A DNA stretch of 64,000 bases from positions 4,526,001-4,590,000 of the forward strand of contig NZ_CP139965.1 of NCBI RefSeq assembly GCF_034424375.1, in the 5' to 3' direction. Both the position numbers and the translations under genes were made by a program. The notes beneath the pieces are model-generated. The model saw nothing but the letters and a program-made list of their open reading frames with translations, was not told the DNA's origin and made no database searches. The DNA comes from Paraburkholderia kururiensis. Its GTDB lineage: Bacteria; Pseudomonadota; Gammaproteobacteria; Burkholderiales; Burkholderiaceae. Below, one piece after another: positions 15,689 to 24,528 of this stretch (its first letter is position 1; each line of letters starts with the position of its first letter).

Positions 15689-16744
15689 TCAGCCGTGGCG
15701 GCAACCCTCGTGCTCATGGGCGGGCAGCGCGTTCGCCGTTTCCGCGCGAATGCCGAGCCGCGCGAGCAGCTTGCGGTCGGCTTCGGCCTGCGGGTTGCCG
15801 GTGGTGAGCAACTGATCGCCGTAGAAAATCGAGTTCGCGCCCGCGAGGAAGCACAGCGCCTGCAACGCGTCGTCCATCTGCTCGCGGCCTGCGGAAAGGC
15901 GGACCATCGCGCGCGGCATCGTGATGCGCGCCACGGCGATGGTGCGCACGAACTCGAACGGGTCCAGCGCTTCCGTGCCCGTGAGCGGCGTGCCGTCCAC
16001 CTGCACGAGGTTGTTGATGGGCACCGACTCCGGATACGGGTCCATGTTCGCCAGTTGCGCGATGAGCCCGGCGCGTTCGCGCCGCGATTCGCCCATGCCC
16101 ACGATGCCGCCGCAGCACACGTTGATGCCCGCGTCGCGCACGCGTTCGAGCGTGGCGAGCCGGTCTTCGTAGGTGCGCGTGGAGATGATCTGCCCGTAGA
16201 ACTCGGGCGAGGTGTCGAGGTTGTGGTTGTAGTAGTCGAGCCCCGCGTCGCGCAGCGACTGCGCCTGGTGCGCTTCGAGCATGCCGAGCGTGACGCAGGT
16301 TTCGAGCCCCATCGCCTTCACGCCGCGAATCATGTCCTTGATCGGCTCCAGATGCCGGTCTTTCGGATTGCGCCACGCGGCGCCCATGCAGAAACGCGTC
16401 GCGCCGTTTTCCTTCGCCACGCGGGCGGCGGCGAGCACGGCATCCACTTCCATCAGCTTTTCGGCCTTCACGCCGGTTTCGTAGTGCGCCGATTGCGGGC
16501 AGTACGCGCAGTCTTCCTCGCAGCCGCCCGTCTTGATCGAAAGCAGCGTGGAGAGTTGCACGGCGTTCGCGTCGAAGTGCTCGCGATGCACCTGCTGCGC
16601 GCGGAACAGCAGGTCGTTGAACGGCAGGTCGTAGAGCGCGACCACGTCGGCCACTTTCCAGCGCGCGCCGCCGGTGTGGGTCGTGGTGGCTTGCAGGGTG
16701 GCCGCTGTTTGGGCGTTCGAAGTGTCGATGGAAGGGGAGGGCAT
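15689..16744 (-). CDS. bioB: Biotin synthase
   Basis: A 351-residue radical SAM enzyme inserting sulfur into dethiobiotin. The [4Fe-4S] motif is C75-x3-C79-x2-C82 (GGCEEDCAYCPQS). The second cluster ligands appear in FCMGAAW, ETCVTLG and the NVCCGGI loop, with the arginine of VRLSAGR near the C-terminal third. The N-terminal 25 residues and the histidine-rich tail (HEHEGCRHG) are typical of Burkholderiaceae. Start 16744 has AAGGA upstream. Last gene of bioA-F-D-B, 40 bases after bioD. Confidence 0.97.
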   Translation of the reverse strand: MPSPSIDTSNAQTAATLQATTTHTGGARWKVADVVALYDLPFNDLLFRAQQVHREHFDANAVQLSTLLSIKTGGCEEDCAYCPQSAHYETGVKAEKLMEVDAVLAAARVAKENGATRFCMGAAWRNPKDRHLEPIKDMIRGVKAMGLETCVTLGMLEAHQAQSLRDAGLDYYNHNLDTSPEFYGQIISTRTYEDRLATLERVRDAGINVCCGGIVGMGESRRERAGLIAQLANMDPYPESVPINNLVQVDGTPLTGTEALDPFEFVRTIAVARITMPRAMVRLSAGREQMDDALQALCFLAGANSIFYGDQLLTTGNPQAEADRKLLARLGIRAETANALPAHEHEGCRHG

Positions 16745-16784
16745 GTCGTGAGTCCTTCGTGTCCAGGTTTGTCTTGAGCGGGGT

Positions 16785-17552
16785 CTATTGCATGTTGAGC
16801 GGCGAGCCGCGCGATGTGTCGAGCGTGCGGAGCGTTTGCAGCAGCGATGCCGTGTCGAGGCAATCCGCTGCGGCATCGGCTGACGGAGTTGCGAGATGCG
16901 GTACCACGCCGACGAGCGGCGCGTCGTACTCGCGGCCCAGCCGTTCGCGCAGCGCGGCGATGTTTTCGTCGGCGAACGTCATGGCGGGATCGACGCGATT
17001 GGCCACCCAACCCGCGAGGGGCAGGCCGCGCGCGACGATGGCTTCCGCGGTGAGCAGCGCGTGACTGATGCAGCCCAGCCGCATGCCCACCACGAGCAGC
17101 ACGGGCAAGCCGAGCATGCGGGCGAGGTCGGCGGTGTCGCAGGTGTCCGTGAGCGGCACGCGAAAGCCGCCCACGCCTTCCACCACCACGACGTCGGCGC
17201 GCTGCATGGCCTCGGCATGACACGCGACGATGCGCGCCGGGTCCAGCGTCACGTGTTCGAGCGCGGCGGCAATGTGCGGCGCGGCCGGTTCTTTCAGCAG
17301 ATACGGCGTGCGAACGGCGGGCGGCAACAGCACGCTGGCGGCGGCATCGAGCTGATCCGCGTCTTCGTTGTGCCAGATGCCGTCGCGCTTGAATGCACCG
17401 GCCGCGATGGGCTTCATCGCCGCCGCACGCAACCCCGCGCGCGTGAAGCCGCGCAGCAAGGCCGCCGAAACCAGCGTCTTGCCGATTTCCGTATCTGTGC
17501 CGGTTACAAAAAGCGAGCGCGCTTGCGTCGTGCTCGATAACGTCGTGTTCAT
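16785..17552 (-). CDS. bioD: Dethiobiotin synthetase
   Basis: A 255-residue ATP-dependent carboxylase-type enzyme closing the ureido ring of dethiobiotin from DAPA and CO2. The P-loop GTDTEIGKT (18-26), the MKPIAAG substrate lysine region (about 46-52) and the VEGVGGFRVPL loop are diagnostic. Its start codon overlaps the bioF stop as ATGA (17549-17552), implying translational coupling. Confidence 0.97.
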   Translation of the reverse strand: MNTTLSSTTQARSLFVTGTDTEIGKTLVSAALLRGFTRAGLRAAAMKPIAAGAFKRDGIWHNEDADQLDAAASVLLPPAVRTPYLLKEPAAPHIAAALEHVTLDPARIVACHAEAMQRADVVVVEGVGGFRVPLTDTCDTADLARMLGLPVLLVVGMRLGCISHALLTAEAIVARGLPLAGWVANRVDPAMTFADENIAALRERLGREYDAPLVGVVPHLATPSADAAADCLDTASLLQTLRTLDTSRGSPLNMQ

Positions 17553-18739
17553 GATGCGGCCTCCGCTTTGCTCAGACGAAGCAGCGCGGCTTCGAGCCGG
17601 TCGAGGTCGTCATGCGAATGGGCCGCCGAAAGCGAGATGCGCAAACGCGACGTGCCGGCCGGCACGGTGGGCGGCCGGATGGCGGGCACCCAGAGCCCTT
17701 CGCGGTCGAGCGCCGCGGCCATGTCGAGCGTGGCGTCGTTGGCACCGATGATGAGCGGCTGAACGGCGGTGTGCGAATCCACAGGCAGCCAGCAGGTTTG
17801 TTTGAGCAGCGCGCGCGTGCGTTCGATCAGCGCGTGCAGATGCGCGCGCCGTGCGTCGCCTTCGTCGCCCGCGATGATCTTGAGGCTGGCCGACACCGCG
17901 TGCGCCACCGCAGGCGCGGACGCTGTCGTGAAGATGTAGGGCCGCGCGCGTTGCACGAGCCACTCGATCACCGTTGCGTGCGCCGCGACGAACGCGCCGG
18001 ACACGCCGGCCGCCTTGCCAAGCGTGCCGACGGAAACCAGATGCGGCGAGCGCAACGCGGCCTGTGCGATGGCACCGCGCCCTTGCGGACCGAGCACGCC
18101 GAAGCCATGCGCGTCGTCCACCACGAGCCATGCGCCGTGCCGCTCCGCCAGCGCGAGCAGCGGCGCGAGCGGCGCAATGTCGCCGTCCATGCTGAACACG
18201 GAGTCGGTCACGATGAGCTTTGCCTGGGCATCCGAAGCATCGAGCATCGCGCTGAGCGCTTCGACGTCGGCGTGCGGATAGATCTGCACGTCGGCGCGAG
18301 AGAGCCGCGCGCCGTCGATGAGCGACGCATGGTTCAGCGCATCCGAAAAGAGCGTCGTGCCGCGGCCCGCGAGCGCCGTGAGCACGGCGAGGTTCGCCAT
18401 GTAGCCGGTGCTGAAGTAGAGCGCACGCGGTGCATCGACGAAACCGCCCGCGAATGCCGCGAGGTCGTCTTCGAGTTGCGCATGCGCGCGCGAATGGCCG
18501 CCCAGCAGATGCGAGCCGCCGCTGCCCGCGCCATAGCGCTGCGCGCCTTCCGCGATGGCGGCCACGAGTTGCGGATGCGCCGTGAGCCCGAGGTAATCGT
18601 TGCTTGCGAAGCCGATCATGGCGCGGCCGTCCACGATCATGTGCGCGGCGCACGGCGAGTCGATGGTGCGGCGGCGGCGCGTCAGACCGCGTGCGGCGAG
18701 GTCCGCAAGGCCCTGTTCGAGCGAGTCGAGCAGCTGCAT
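17549..18739 (-). CDS. bioF: 8-amino-7-oxononanoate synthase
   Basis: A 396-residue PLP enzyme condensing pimeloyl-ACP (or -CoA) with L-alanine. Visible features are SNDYLG near residue 46, GAGSGGSHLLGGHS, the aspartate of VVDDAHGFGVLG, and the PLP lysine in GTLGKAAGVSG. Start 18739 shares one base with the bioA stop (TGATG), and the gene overlaps bioD at its end. A much longer in-frame extension across bioA is spurious. Confidence 0.96.
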   Translation of the reverse strand: MQLLDSLEQGLADLAARGLTRRRRTIDSPCAAHMIVDGRAMIGFASNDYLGLTAHPQLVAAIAEGAQRYGAGSGGSHLLGGHSRAHAQLEDDLAAFAGGFVDAPRALYFSTGYMANLAVLTALAGRGTTLFSDALNHASLIDGARLSRADVQIYPHADVEALSAMLDASDAQAKLIVTDSVFSMDGDIAPLAPLLALAERHGAWLVVDDAHGFGVLGPQGRGAIAQAALRSPHLVSVGTLGKAAGVSGAFVAAHATVIEWLVQRARPYIFTTASAPAVAHAVSASLKIIAGDEGDARRAHLHALIERTRALLKQTCWLPVDSHTAVQPLIIGANDATLDMAAALDREGLWVPAIRPPTVPAGTSRLRISLSAAHSHDDLDRLEAALLRLSKAEAAS

Positions 18740-20085
18740 CAGTGCGCCTCCTTCAGCGTGGCTTCGAACGTATCGAGCGTGCGTTCGGCAAGCAGCGCCT
18801 GTTCGTGTGCATCGAGTACGTAGGGCGGCATCAGGTACACCGTCGTGCCGATGGGGCGCAGCAGCAGTTCGCGCTGCAACGCGTGCTGAAAGAAGCGGCG
18901 CGAGAAGGTCTTCGCCTGCTGTGCATCGTCGACGACGGCATCGAACGCGAAGATCGTGCCGCGCTGGCGGAAGTGGCGCACGCGCGCATGCGCGGCCAGC
19001 GGCGCGAGCGCCTCGCGCAGATGCGCCGACTTGCGCGCGTTCGTGGCGAGCACGTCGTCGCTTGCGAAGAGGTCGAGCGTGGCCAGCGCCGCGCGGCACG
19101 CGAGCGGATTGCCCGTGTACGAATGCGAGTGCAGGAAGCCGCGCGCGGTGTCGTCGTCGTAGAACGCCGCGTAGATTTCGTCGCGCGACAGTACGAGCGA
19201 GAGCGGCAGATAGCCGCCGCTGATGCCCTTCGAAAGGCACAGGAAGTCCGGCCAGATGCCCGCTTGCTCGCAGGCGAAGAAGGTGCCGGTGCGCCCGCAT
19301 CCCACGGCGATTTCGTCGGCGATCAGGTGGACGCCGTACTGGTCGCATAGCGCGCGCAGGCCGGCGAGATACGAGGTGTCGTGCATCGCCATGCCGGCCG
19401 CGCATTGCACGAGCGGCTCGACGATCAGCGCCGCGATCTTCGCGCTCTTCGCTTCGAACAGGGCGCGCACCTCGGCGAGGGCGCGGCGCGCGACGTCCGC
19501 GGCGCTTTCGCCTTCGCGTGCGAGCCGCGCGTCCGGCGACGCCACCACGTGCGCGTGGCGAATGAGCGGATCGTAGGCGTCCTTGAAGAGCGGCACGTCC
19601 GTCACGCCGAGCGCGCCGATGGTCTCGCCGTGATAGCCGTTCGCCACGCAGACGAACTCGCGCTTGTTGCCGTAGCCGCGATTGCGCCAGGCGTGGAAGC
19701 TCATCTTCAGCGCGATCTCGACGGCGGATGCGCCGTCCGACGCGAAGAACGCGTGCCCCAGCGTGTGCTGCGTGAGCGCGGCGAGACGCTCGGCCAGTTC
19801 GACGGCGGGCTCGTGCGTGCAGCCCGCGAGCATGACGTGTTCGAGCGTATCGAGCTGCGCCTTCAGCGCCGCGTTGATGCGCGGGTTCGCGTGGCCGAAC
19901 AGGTTGACCCACCACGAACTGATGGCGTCGAGATAGCGCCGGCCGTCGCGGTCGTAGAGCCACGCGCCCTTCGCGTGCGAGACCGCGACGAGCGGCAGCC
20001 GCTCGTGATGCTTCATCTGCGTACACGGGTGCCACACGGCGCGCAGGCTGCGGGCCACCCAGTCTTCGGTTGCCAGGTTGTTCAA
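18739..20085 (-). CDS. bioA: Adenosylmethionine-8-amino-7-oxononanoate aminotransferase, TTG start
   Basis: A 448-residue PLP aminotransferase making DAPA with S-adenosylmethionine as amino donor. WHPCTQM (residues 18-24), the SDGASAVE loop, the DEIAVGCGRTG stretch and the PLP lysine in LSKGISGG mark it as BioA. The initiation codon appears to be TTG at 20085: an in-frame TGA lies two codons upstream, and the next ATG (residue 24) would remove the conserved W-H-P-C. GGAG sits about nine bases before the TTG. A TTG start in the first gene may keep operon output low. First gene of bioA-F-D-B. Confidence 0.95.
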   Translation of the reverse strand: MNNLATEDWVARSLRAVWHPCTQMKHHERLPLVAVSHAKGAWLYDRDGRRYLDAISSWWVNLFGHANPRINAALKAQLDTLEHVMLAGCTHEPAVELAERLAALTQHTLGHAFFASDGASAVEIALKMSFHAWRNRGYGNKREFVCVANGYHGETIGALGVTDVPLFKDAYDPLIRHAHVVASPDARLAREGESAADVARRALAEVRALFEAKSAKIAALIVEPLVQCAAGMAMHDTSYLAGLRALCDQYGVHLIADEIAVGCGRTGTFFACEQAGIWPDFLCLSKGISGGYLPLSLVLSRDEIYAAFYDDDTARGFLHSHSYTGNPLACRAALATLDLFASDDVLATNARKSAHLREALAPLAAHARVRHFRQRGTIFAFDAVVDDAQQAKTFSRRFFQHALQRELLLRPIGTTVYLMPPYVLDAHEQALLAERTLDTFEATLKEAH

Positions 20086-20793
20086 GACTCACTACTCCGG
20101 CGCATGGATGCCGCACGCGGCGCGTCGTGCATCGTCATGCGAATGTTTCGGGACTTCGGATCGCGTCGCGCGGCGCTCATGGGTTCGCGTCGTGCGAAGG
20201 CTGCCGGCGAGGGGCGGTGTGGCGCGCATGCGTTGGACGCGAAGCGCAGCGAAGGCGCGTTTCGCAACCGGTGCCATGTGCGGCTCGCCGGAACGGCAGC
20301 GGCGTCGAGATTAGCGCGTAACGAGCCGCAATGCACTACTGTGAAAATAGGCCCGGAAGCCTTGCTGGGCGGGCGTTCCGCGCAGTTCGGAACAGCACGG
20401 AACGGTTCGGGACAGAAGGCTCGAAATGGCCGTAGATGACGACGGCAAAGTGAGCTATCCCTTGTGCAAAAAATCGTGTGGAGTGGCGGGCGAAAGGCCG
20501 GTTTGCGGTCCGCACGCGGAGGGTTTTAGCGAAATGCGAAGGCGGACGAGAAGCGCGCGACGCGAGCAAGGCGTCGCAATGGGAGGCGGAACGTGGAGAG
20601 GCGTGAAGGGCTGCGGCTGGTAGCGCGGGGGACTGCGTGCACGATATAAACACGCTGACAGTACGTACCGTACCGATCGCGCACATCGCGCAGCACGACG
20701 CGCAAGACCCGCCACGCGAAACACGCCACGATCAATGAAGACTGTTGCGGTCCGACGGGCAGCGCCGCCGTGAAGGGGATCTGAGCCGAACGA
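20086..20793. other. Intergenic region upstream of the bio operon
   Basis: About 700 bases without a supported gene. The right part follows the exported hydrolase gene's stop; the left part should hold the bio promoter. Open frames here (for example a 65-residue frame at 20426) have no ribosome site or recognisable family. A GTACGTACCGTAC stretch near 20661 is self-complementary. No BirA operator is expected, because the local BirA lacks a DNA-binding domain. I could not identify a clear promoter. Confidence 0.4.
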
Positions 20794-22212
20794 TCAGCGG
20801 CTCGCGATGGCCGGCGTTTCGCCTGCGGTGGATGCGCTCTCGCGCGCCGTGACGCCGCGCTCGTCGCGTTGGTCGGCATCTTCGGTGCCTGCGGACGCTT
20901 GCGCCGTGGCCTCGTCGTCGTTCTTCCACACCACCGAGTCGTTGACCGCATAGAGGCGGCAGGCGCCCGCGCCTTCCTTCTGGCAGTTCGCGATAGCCAC
21001 GGCCATCGGGTTGTCGCCGCCTTCGGCCCATGACCAGGCGCCGTTTTCGGAGACCGCGAACGCACGGCTCGGATACTGCTTGAGGAAATTGCGATAGCCC
21101 GCGCGGCCGGCTTCGTCGAGGAACGGCACGGCGTTCACGGCGTCGAGCGCGGCAAAGCCAGTGGGCTTCGGCTGCGTGGGATCGGACACGCGATATTCCA
21201 CGGCCGTGGGCATGCCGATGCGCCGCAGGAACGTTTCGACGGCCGGCCACCACACGCGCACGCCGTCGCGGTCGCCCACGAGGCGATGCGCGTCGTTCTT
21301 GTAGGAGCCGAAGTCGATGAGCCGCGCTTCGACGTCCGGCCCCGTCGCGCCGCCCGTCTGTGCCTGCGTGTACGCGCTGTACATGCGCGTGACGAGCGCG
21401 GCGGGCCACACCGAATCGTTATCGCCGTAGAGCCAGAGCGAAGGCACCTGCGTCTTCGCGCCGTACGAACCGAACGCCTGCGTGAGGTTGTCTTGCCAGC
21501 CGGTGCAGGCGTCCTGACGCAGGCCGCCCGAGAAGTTGATGAGGCCGCGCACGCCGGCCTTCGCTTCGGTGCCGTAGGCGATGGTGGCAAGGCCGCCGTG
21601 CGAGGTGCCGGCCACGACGATGTGCTGCGCGTCCACGTACGGCTGCTTCGCCATGTAGTCGATGGTCGCGGCCACGTCCGCAGCCTGGCCGAGGCCATTG
21701 CGTTCCACGTCGCAGCCGTCCTGCTCGTAGGTGCCGCCCGAACCCGCAAAGCCGCGGCGATTCGGCGCCACCACCACGTAGCCGCGCCGCACGAATTCGC
21801 GCGCAAGCGACATCGGTTCGCTGCGGGCCTGGCCGCGCGGATCGCCGGGAATCTTGCCGTGGTTGAAGACGATCATCGGGAACGGGCCCGGACCGTCGGG
21901 GCGATAGATCGTGGTTTCGAGCGTCACGCTGCCCGTTGCATCGGCGGGAATGCGGATGATCTGCTCGTTGAGGCGCGCGCCGACGCGCGGCTCGCTGCCG
22001 TAGTCGAAACGCAGGCTCTGGACGCGCGCGCTGCCGAGCGGACCGGGCGCGAGCGTGGCAACTGAGGTGGTGGCGGGCGTGGCCGGGGAGGGCGCGGCGC
22101 TCGCGACGGAAACGGGCGCGTCGAACGTGCCCGCGTGCACGTTCGAAACCGTACCCACGGCGCAGACCGCTGCCCATCCGGCGAGAATCTTTTTGAAATC
22201 CATCCGCTGCAT
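20794..22212 (-). CDS. Exported alpha/beta hydrolase (dienelactone hydrolase/peptidase-like)
   Basis: A 472-residue secreted hydrolase. A signal peptide (FKKILAGWAAVCAVGTVSNVHA) is followed by an Ala/Pro/Ser-rich linker. The catalytic domain shows FNHG oxyanion strand, PNRRGFAGSGG, and nucleophile motif GTSHGG; DNDSVWP probably supplies the acid and KNDAHRL the histidine. The C-terminal 150 residues are an uncharacterised addition with two cysteines that could pair. ATG at 22203 is an equally good start; neither has a strong ribosome site. It stands alone. Substrate unknown: ester, lactone or peptide. Confidence 0.8.
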   Translation of the reverse strand: MQRMDFKKILAGWAAVCAVGTVSNVHAGTFDAPVSVASAAPSPATPATTSVATLAPGPLGSARVQSLRFDYGSEPRVGARLNEQIIRIPADATGSVTLETTIYRPDGPGPFPMIVFNHGKIPGDPRGQARSEPMSLAREFVRRGYVVVAPNRRGFAGSGGTYEQDGCDVERNGLGQAADVAATIDYMAKQPYVDAQHIVVAGTSHGGLATIAYGTEAKAGVRGLINFSGGLRQDACTGWQDNLTQAFGSYGAKTQVPSLWLYGDNDSVWPAALVTRMYSAYTQAQTGGATGPDVEARLIDFGSYKNDAHRLVGDRDGVRVWWPAVETFLRRIGMPTAVEYRVSDPTQPKPTGFAALDAVNAVPFLDEAGRAGYRNFLKQYPSRAFAVSENGAWSWAEGGDNPMAVAIANCQKEGAGACRLYAVNDSVVWKNDDEATAQASAGTEDADQRDERGVTARESASTAGETPAIASR

Positions 22213-22810
22213 TCAGCTACCCAAACCCGCTTTTTGCTCTTGAGGCCGCCCACCGTCCGTTTTGCGGACACAGCGAGATTCCCGCGCGTGTGCGCTTTCG
22301 CACACACGGCAGCCGAACCCGCCAAGGGGAGAAAAACGGCCGGGCATTTCTTCGTGGACCTTCCCGAGACCACGCCGAAACGCCGCTCAACAGGCAACAC
22401 GCCAGACCTTCATTCACCACCGGCCGCCGACGCGCTCGCTGGAGCACCGACCGGGTCAAGCCGACAGAACAAAACGTCAGCTTGATGAATGAAATCCTGC
22501 AGTGACGGAAGCGCCTTGAACCGGCCCCGTCACGGCAGGAAGACCTGCGCGAAACCTGCGAATGATCCTCGCACGACAAATTACCTTTGTGCAATTCGGG
22601 GCTAACCCGCGCACGCGTGCAACAAAGGGCGGTCCCAAAATGGGGATGCGACGCAGAACCGCGCGGGGCCGTTCGTTAGTGGGCGCGCCTGCGGAATCGG
22701 TAAGAAAGTTGGGAAGAAATGCGTGAGGCGCGGTAATAAGCGCCGTATGCAAAGTGCGACAGTGGCGGGGATGGCGCCGTCTGAATCAGCCGGCACCACG
22801 GCCCTTCGCC
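22213..22810. other. Intergenic region with a hairpin/operator candidate
   Basis: About 600 bases between the exported hydrolase start and the YchJ stop. I see no supported gene. A perfect inverted repeat GTGTGCG-CTTT-CGCACAC lies at 22288-22305, 76 bases upstream of the hydrolase start, and a 10-bp palindrome GCACGCGTGC at 22611-22620. Either may be regulatory. No terminator with a T-run was found. Confidence 0.4.
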
Positions 22811-23263
22811 TCACTCCTCGCGAACGTCGCCATCCACGTATCGCCACCGTCCGTCGGCGCCGCGCAGGAAGCGGCTCGTCTCGTGCAGCCGGTGGGCGCG
22901 CCCGCCCACTTTGTAGCGGGCGACGAATTCGACTTCGGCGTGCGTTTCGTCGATGGGCGTGTGTCGCTTGATGGCGAGGCCGAGCCAGCGTGGGGCGTCG
23001 GGCGCGGTGCGGTCCACGTCGAGGTCCGCGGGGCAAGTTTCTTGCGCCCACGTGTCGCGCAGATACGCCGACTCGCCCAGCACGTACGCCGAGTACCGCG
23101 AACGCATGAGTTCGAGCGCGCGGGGCGCCGCGGCGCCGCCGTCGATGAAGCGACCGCAGCAGTCCGCGTAACGCGGCGGGCGGGCGCCGCTTTTCTGGTC
23201 CGGCGCGGCGGCGCCGCAGGGGCAGTCGTGGGGGCGGGTACTGCCTTTGGAGGCTGATGTCAT
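22811..23263 (-). CDS. YchJ-family protein (UPF0225, SEC-C motif)
   Basis: A 150-residue protein of the UPF0225/YchJ family, which has an NTF2-like fold and an N-terminal SEC-C-type zinc knuckle. Here the cysteines are in CPCG and ADCCGRFIDG. The stretch LMRSRYSAYVLG and the RWLGL motif are characteristic. The biochemical function is unknown. It is the last gene of the acyl-CoA cluster, 32 bases after the acyl-CoA dehydrogenase stop, so probably co-transcribed. Start 23263 was chosen for the family N-terminus; the open frame continues upstream without meaning. Confidence 0.87.
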   Translation of the reverse strand: MTSASKGSTRPHDCPCGAAAPDQKSGARPPRYADCCGRFIDGGAAAPRALELMRSRYSAYVLGESAYLRDTWAQETCPADLDVDRTAPDAPRWLGLAIKRHTPIDETHAEVEFVARYKVGGRAHRLHETSRFLRGADGRWRYVDGDVREE

Positions 23264-23295
23264 CGGTCGAAGCGTGGTGAGGTGGGCGGCAAGCG

Positions 23296-24426
23296 TCAGG
23301 CGAGTCCGCGTGCGATCAGGATTTTCTGAATGTCGCTCGTGCCCTCGTAGATCTGGCACACGCGCACGTCGCGGTAGATGCGCTCCACTGGAAAATCGCT
23401 GAGGTAGCCGTAGCCGCCGTGAATCTGCAAGGCGGCCGAGCAGATGCGCTCCGCGGCTTCGGAGGCGAACAGCTTCGCCATCGCGGCTTCCGTGAGGCAG
23501 GGCTGGCCGGCGTCCTTCAACGCCGCCGCGTGCCACACGAGTTGCCGCGCGGCTTCGAGCTGCGTGGCCATGTCCGAGAGCCGGAACTGCACGGCCTGGT
23601 GGGCGAAGAGCGGCTCGCCGAAGCTCTCGCGCTCCTTCGCGTAGGCGAGCGCCGCCTCGAACGCCGCGCGCGCCATGCCCACGCTCTGCGCCGCGATGCC
23701 GATGCGTCCGCCCTCGAGCCCCGAAAGCGCGATGCGATAACCCTCGCCCTCCGCGCCGATCAGGTTCGCCGCCGGCACGCGGCAGTCTTCGAACACGATC
23801 TGCGCCGTGTCCGATGAATGCTGGCCCAGCTTGTCTTCAAGCCGCGCCAAGACGTAGCCGGGCGTGTCGGTGGGCACGATGAACGCGCTGATGCCGCGCT
23901 TGCCGGCGGATTTGTCGGTGACCGCCATCACGATCGCTACCTGGCCGTTCTTGCCGCTCGTGATGAACTGCTTCACGCCGTTCAACACGTAGCTGTCGCC
24001 GTCGCGCGTGGCGGTGGTGCGCAGCGCGGAGGCGTCCGAGCCCGCCTGCGGCTCGGTCAGGCAGAAGGCGCCCAGCATGTCGCCGCGCGCGAGCGGCGTG
24101 AGCCAGTCGCGCTTCTGAACGTCGTTGCCGTAGGCGAGCAGGATGCTGCACACGGGACAGTTGTTGACCGAAATGGCCGTGGACGTGCCGCCGTCGCCGG
24201 CCGCGATTTCTTCCAGCATGACGGCGAGCGCCAGCGCGTCGAGGCCGGCGCCGCCGTACGCGGGCGGCACCATCACGCCGTAGGCGCCCAGCTGCGCCAG
24301 CTGCCGGTGCACCTGCGCGGGAAAGACGCGCTCGCGGTCCCACGTGGCCGCATGCGGCGCCACTTCCTCGCGCACGAAGGTGCGCACCGCGTCGCGGACC
24401 ATCAGATGATCCTCGTCGAGCAGCAT
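23296..24426 (-). CDS. Acyl-CoA dehydrogenase
   Basis: A 376-residue FAD enzyme oxidising acyl-CoA to trans-2-enoyl-CoA, passing electrons to ETF. The signatures LTEPQAGSDAS (about 130-140) and the C-terminal QIYEGTSDIQ are intact; the latter normally carries the catalytic glutamate in medium/short-chain members. Length is standard. It lies between an SDR and YchJ in a minus-strand run with thiolase and carbonic anhydrase. Short-chain or branched substrate is plausible given a LiuR-like regulator upstream, but this is inference. Confidence 0.94.
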   Translation of the reverse strand: MLLDEDHLMVRDAVRTFVREEVAPHAATWDRERVFPAQVHRQLAQLGAYGVMVPPAYGGAGLDALALAVMLEEIAAGDGGTSTAISVNNCPVCSILLAYGNDVQKRDWLTPLARGDMLGAFCLTEPQAGSDASALRTTATRDGDSYVLNGVKQFITSGKNGQVAIVMAVTDKSAGKRGISAFIVPTDTPGYVLARLEDKLGQHSSDTAQIVFEDCRVPAANLIGAEGEGYRIALSGLEGGRIGIAAQSVGMARAAFEAALAYAKERESFGEPLFAHQAVQFRLSDMATQLEAARQLVWHAAALKDAGQPCLTEAAMAKLFASEAAERICSAALQIHGGYGYLSDFPVERIYRDVRVCQIYEGTSDIQKILIARGLA

Positions 24427-24483
24427 GTCGGGGGTGTCTCCGTTTTTTGAGTGAAGTTTTTGGGATGGCTCGTGCGCGCAGCG

Positions 24484-24520
24484 CGGCGCGGGGTGGCGCG
24501 GGGTGGCGCGGGGTGGCGTT
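24484..24520. repeat. 10-bp tandem repeat (GCGCGGGGTG)
   Basis: Three near-perfect copies of a 10-bp unit lie in the 102-base gap between the SDR and acyl-CoA dehydrogenase genes. Such short GC-rich repeats readily change copy number. No known function. Confidence 0.6.
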
Positions 24521-24528
24521 GCGGCGCG

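Noticed and set aside
17549..20116. Apparent 855-residue fusion of bioF with upstream sequence
   Set aside because: The extra half is an out-of-frame reading of bioA. BioF has its own start overlapping the bioA stop.
20426..20623. A 65-residue frame in the gap upstream of bioA
   Set aside because: No ribosome site or recognisable family, and glycine/arginine-rich composition typical of random GC-rich sequence.
24484..24520. CRISPR-like or phase-variation repeat array
   Set aside because: Only three 10-bp GC-rich units without spacers, located between genes. Too short for an array, and not within a coding frame.
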